A DNA stretch of 64,000 bases. Source: Otariodibacter oris. Lineage in GTDB: Bacteria; Pseudomonadota; Gammaproteobacteria; Enterobacterales; Pasteurellaceae. Position 1 is the first letter of the stretch; every line of letters begins with the position of its first letter. Below, in pieces: positions 62,039 to 64,000 of this stretch. The notes below the pieces were generated by a model. The model did no database searches. It was not told where the DNA came from and saw only the letters and a list, made by a program, of their open reading frames with translations. The translations under genes and the position numbers were made by a program. The stretch lies in contig NZ_CP016604.1 of the NCBI RefSeq assembly GCF_009684715.1, forward strand, positions 229,262 through 293,261, written 5' to 3'.

Positions 62039-63373
62039 ATGGCAGAACGTAAATATTTTGGGACTGATGGTGTACGAGGTAAAGTTGGACAATTTCCAAT
62101 TACGCCCGATTTTGCATTAAAACTGGGTTGGGCTGCAGGTAAAATTCTTGCCACACAAGGATCTAAAAAAGTGTTAATTGGGAAAGATACCCGTATTTCA
62201 GGCTATATGTTAGAGTCTGCTTTAGAAGCGGGGTTGGCTGCGGCTGGATTATCCGCGGCTTTCACTGGACCTATGCCTACTCCCGCAATCGCTTATTTAA
62301 CTCGAACTTTCCGTGCAGAAGCGGGCATTGTTATTTCAGCATCACATAACCCTTATTATGATAATGGGATTAAGTTTTTCTCAACAACGGGAGAAAAATT
62401 ACCTGATGAGGTTGAAGAAGCCATTGAAGCATTGCTTGAACAGCCAATGGATTGTGTAAGTTCGGCAGAATTAGGTCGAGCAAGCCGTATTACCGATGCT
62501 GTAGGGCGTTATATTGAATTTTGTAAAAGTACATTTCCTGCACATTTAAGTTTAGATGGATATAAAATTGTTGTCGATTGTGCCAATGGTGCAACCTACC
62601 ATATCGCCCCTAATGTCATGCGAGAATTAGGTGCAGAAGTGATTGAAATTGGTACCCGTCCTGACGGATTAAACATTAATGAAAAATGTGGTGCAACAGA
62701 TATTAAAGCACTACAAAAAGTGGTTATCGAATCTGAAGCTGATGTCGGTTTAGCTTACGATGGCGATGGCGATCGTCTTATCATGGTTGACCACTTAGGC
62801 AATAAAGTCGATGGCGATCAGATCTTATTTGTCATTGCGAGAGAAGCATTACGTGAAGGAAAATTACAAGGCGGTGTGGTTGGCACGCTAATGAGTAATA
62901 TGAGCCTTGAAATTGCACTCAAAAGTTTAGCAATTCCTTTTGTTCGTGCAAAAGTAGGTGACCGTTATGTTCTTGAACAACTTAAAGAAAAAGGTTGGAA
63001 ATTAGGTGGCGAAAACTCAGGACATATTATTGTACTTGATAAAAATACAACGGGAGATGGTATTGTTGCCTCACTGGAAGTATTGAGTGCCATGGCGAAA
63101 AATAAATTAAGCTTGAATGAGTTGGTAAAAGCAGTTCCATTATTTCCACAAGTCCTAATTAATGTCCGCTTCGAAGGTGGAAATAATCCGCTTGATAGTG
63201 AAGAAGTGAAAGCTGTTGCTAAAGATGTTGAACAACGTTTGGCTAGTAAAGGCAGAATTTTATTACGCAAATCGGGTACTGAACCGCTTATTCGAGTCAT
63301 GGTTGAGTGTGATGATGGTGAATTAGCCCAACGCTGTGCAGAAGAAATTGCGGAAGCAGTGAAGCGCAATTAA
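62039..63373 (+). CDS. glmM: Phosphoglucosamine mutase
   Basis: A 444-residue mutase that turns glucosamine-6-phosphate into glucosamine-1-phosphate for peptidoglycan and lipid [15 protein letters not shown] starts it, the active phosphoserine Ser102 is in [18 protein letters not shown] binds metal, and [12 protein letters not shown] is the phosphate loop. It is an alternative fate for the hexosamine made or broken down by NagAB. It is monocistronic, in convergence with hemL. Confidence 0.97.
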   Translation: MAERKYFGTDGVRGKVGQFPITPDFALKLGWAAGKILATQGSKKVLIGKDTRISGYMLESALEAGLAAAGLSAAFTGPMPTPAIAYLTRTFRAEAGIVISASHNPYYDNGIKFFSTTGEKLPDEVEEAIEALLEQPMDCVSSAELGRASRITDAVGRYIEFCKSTFPAHLSLDGYKIVVDCANGATYHIAPNVMRELGAEVIEIGTRPDGLNINEKCGATDIKALQKVVIESEADVGLAYDGDGDRLIMVDHLGNKVDGDQILFVIAREALREGKLQGGVVGTLMSNMSLEIALKSLAIPFVRAKVGDRYVLEQLKEKGWKLGGENSGHIIVLDKNTTGDGIVASLEVLSAMAKNKLSLNELVKAVPLFPQVLINVRFEGGNNPLDSEEVKAVAKDVEQRLASKGRILLRKSGTEPLIRVMVECDDGELAQRCAEEIAEAVKRN

Positions 63374-63378
63374 GAAAT

Positions 63379-63404
63379 AAGGTGAATTTTATATTCACCT
63401 TTTG
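63379..63404. terminator. glmM/hemL terminator
   Basis: AAGGTGAAT (63379-63387) and ATTCACCTT (63393-63401) form a perfect 9-base stem with a 5-base loop and a short T-run. It lies between the convergent glmM and hemL. Confidence 0.82.
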
Positions 63405-63410
63405 TTCAAA

Positions 63411-64000
63411 TTAATAGTTCATTTCCGCAAAAGCTTGATCCGCCATAGCAAGAGTATAAGCAATGTCTTCTTCACTGTGGGCTAAAGACATAAAGCCTGC
63501 TTCAAAAGCAGATGGAGCGAGGTAAACTCCCTTATCTAACATTTTATGGAAGAAGGTATTGAATGCAGTAACATTGCATTTCATTACATCTCGGTAGCTT
63601 TCTACTTTATCTTGTTCAGTAAAGAATAGACCAAACATTCCTCCGACATATTGAGCAGTGAATGGAACATTATGTTTTTGGGCTAGGGTTTTTAAGCCTT
63701 CCGCTAACATTTTCGTTTTTTCTGCAAGTAATTGTTCGTTACCTGATTTTGCTAGTTCTGTTAAACACGCTAATCCTGCTGACATAGCGATAGGATTACC
63801 TGATAATGTACCCGCTTGGTAAACTGGGCCAGTTGGGGCAATATATTCCATAATTTCTTTTTTACCACCAAAAGCACCGACGGGCATTCCGCCACCGATA
63901 ATTTTACCGAGAGTGGTTAAATCGGGGGTTACGCCATAATAACTTTGTGCGCCACCTAATGCGACACGGAATCCAGTCATCACTTCATCAATAATAAAGA
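63411..64000 (-). CDS. hemL: Glutamate-1-semialdehyde 2,1-aminomutase (partial)
   Basis: The 3' part of hemL; the 5' end lies beyond the right edge. The visible 196 codons begin in [12 protein letters not shown], run through [20 protein letters not shown] (PLP lysine), [15 protein letters not shown] and end [23 protein letters not shown]. HemL makes 5-aminolevulinate for haem. It appears intact apart from truncation by the window. Confidence 0.96.
   Translation of the reverse strand, partial: FIIDEVMTGFRVALGGAQSYYGVTPDLTTLGKIIGGGMPVGAFGGKKEIMEYIAPTGPVYQAGTLSGNPIAMSAGLACLTELAKSGNEQLLAEKTKMLAEGLKTLAQKHNVPFTAQYVGGMFGLFFTEQDKVESYRDVMKCNVTAFNTFFHKMLDKGVYLAPSAFEAGFMSLAHSEEDIAYTLAMADQAFAEMNY

Noticed and set aside
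63411..64000. Truncated hemL as a pseudogene
   Set aside because: The frame stays open to the window edge and the visible motifs are intact; the truncation is due to the window.

Overview
The window looks like chromosomal DNA of a Pasteurellaceae bacterium (gamma-proteobacteria). The evidence is low G+C, housekeeping proteins that read as close Haemophilus/Actinobacillus/E. coli orthologues, and many copies of the uptake-signal core ACAAGCGGTC, the type used by the Actinobacillus pleuropneumoniae/Mannheimia side of the family rather than the H. influenzae type. Species cannot be fixed from sequence alone.

Region 1 (1-11.8 kb) is a group-2-like, ABC-transporter-dependent capsule locus. kpsC and kpsS (beta-Kdo lipid-linker synthesis) converge on a bexDCBA export operon. 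A divergent, very A+T-rich serotype-specific block follows: neuA (CMP-sialic acid synthetase), a NeuS/SiaD-like polysialyltransferase, a putative GT-B-like glycosyltransferase and a TPR plus alpha/beta-hydrolase-like protein. Together these suggest a polysialic acid (or polysialic-acid-containing) capsule. neuB and neuC, needed to make sialic acid de novo, are not in the window. A terminator-like hairpin lies in the neuA leader.

Region 2 (11.9-33.1 kb) is housekeeping: thrC, mgsA, ygfZ-rnhB, an orphan pqiA, rraA, an arylamine N-acetyltransferase, trmN6, coaA, the four-tRNA-tufB operon (thrU-tyrU-glyT-thrT-tufB order) with a strong promoter, a YnjE-like three-rhodanese protein, ftsYEX, rsmD, nagBA with a candidate CRP site, rplU-rpmA-yhbE-obgE and an EEP-family membrane phosphohydrolase.

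Region 3 (33.2-35.1 kb) is a single A+T-rich islet between the EEP gene and purL. It encodes a 627-residue NACHT NTPase of the kind now known to act in phage defence, with a palindrome just upstream of its start. This and the capsule block are the clearest accessory DNA.

Region 4 (35.2-64 kb) is again mostly core: purL with a perfect PurR operator, a TbpB-like surface lipoprotein, yagU, lpxB, asd, ptsHI-crr, miaB, yicG, a DUF3298-type lipoprotein, the macromolecular-synthesis operon rpsU-dnaG-rpoD, rmlBA without rmlCD, erpA, menA, trmO, a SIMPL protein with a 52-residue lipoprotein, slyD, ilvA, glmM and the 3' part of hemL, which runs off the right edge.

Several intergenic regions end in hairpins built from two inverted uptake-signal cores. 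nagBA, glmM, neuA and the polysialyltransferase together link amino-sugar metabolism to the surface, but that connection is inference.
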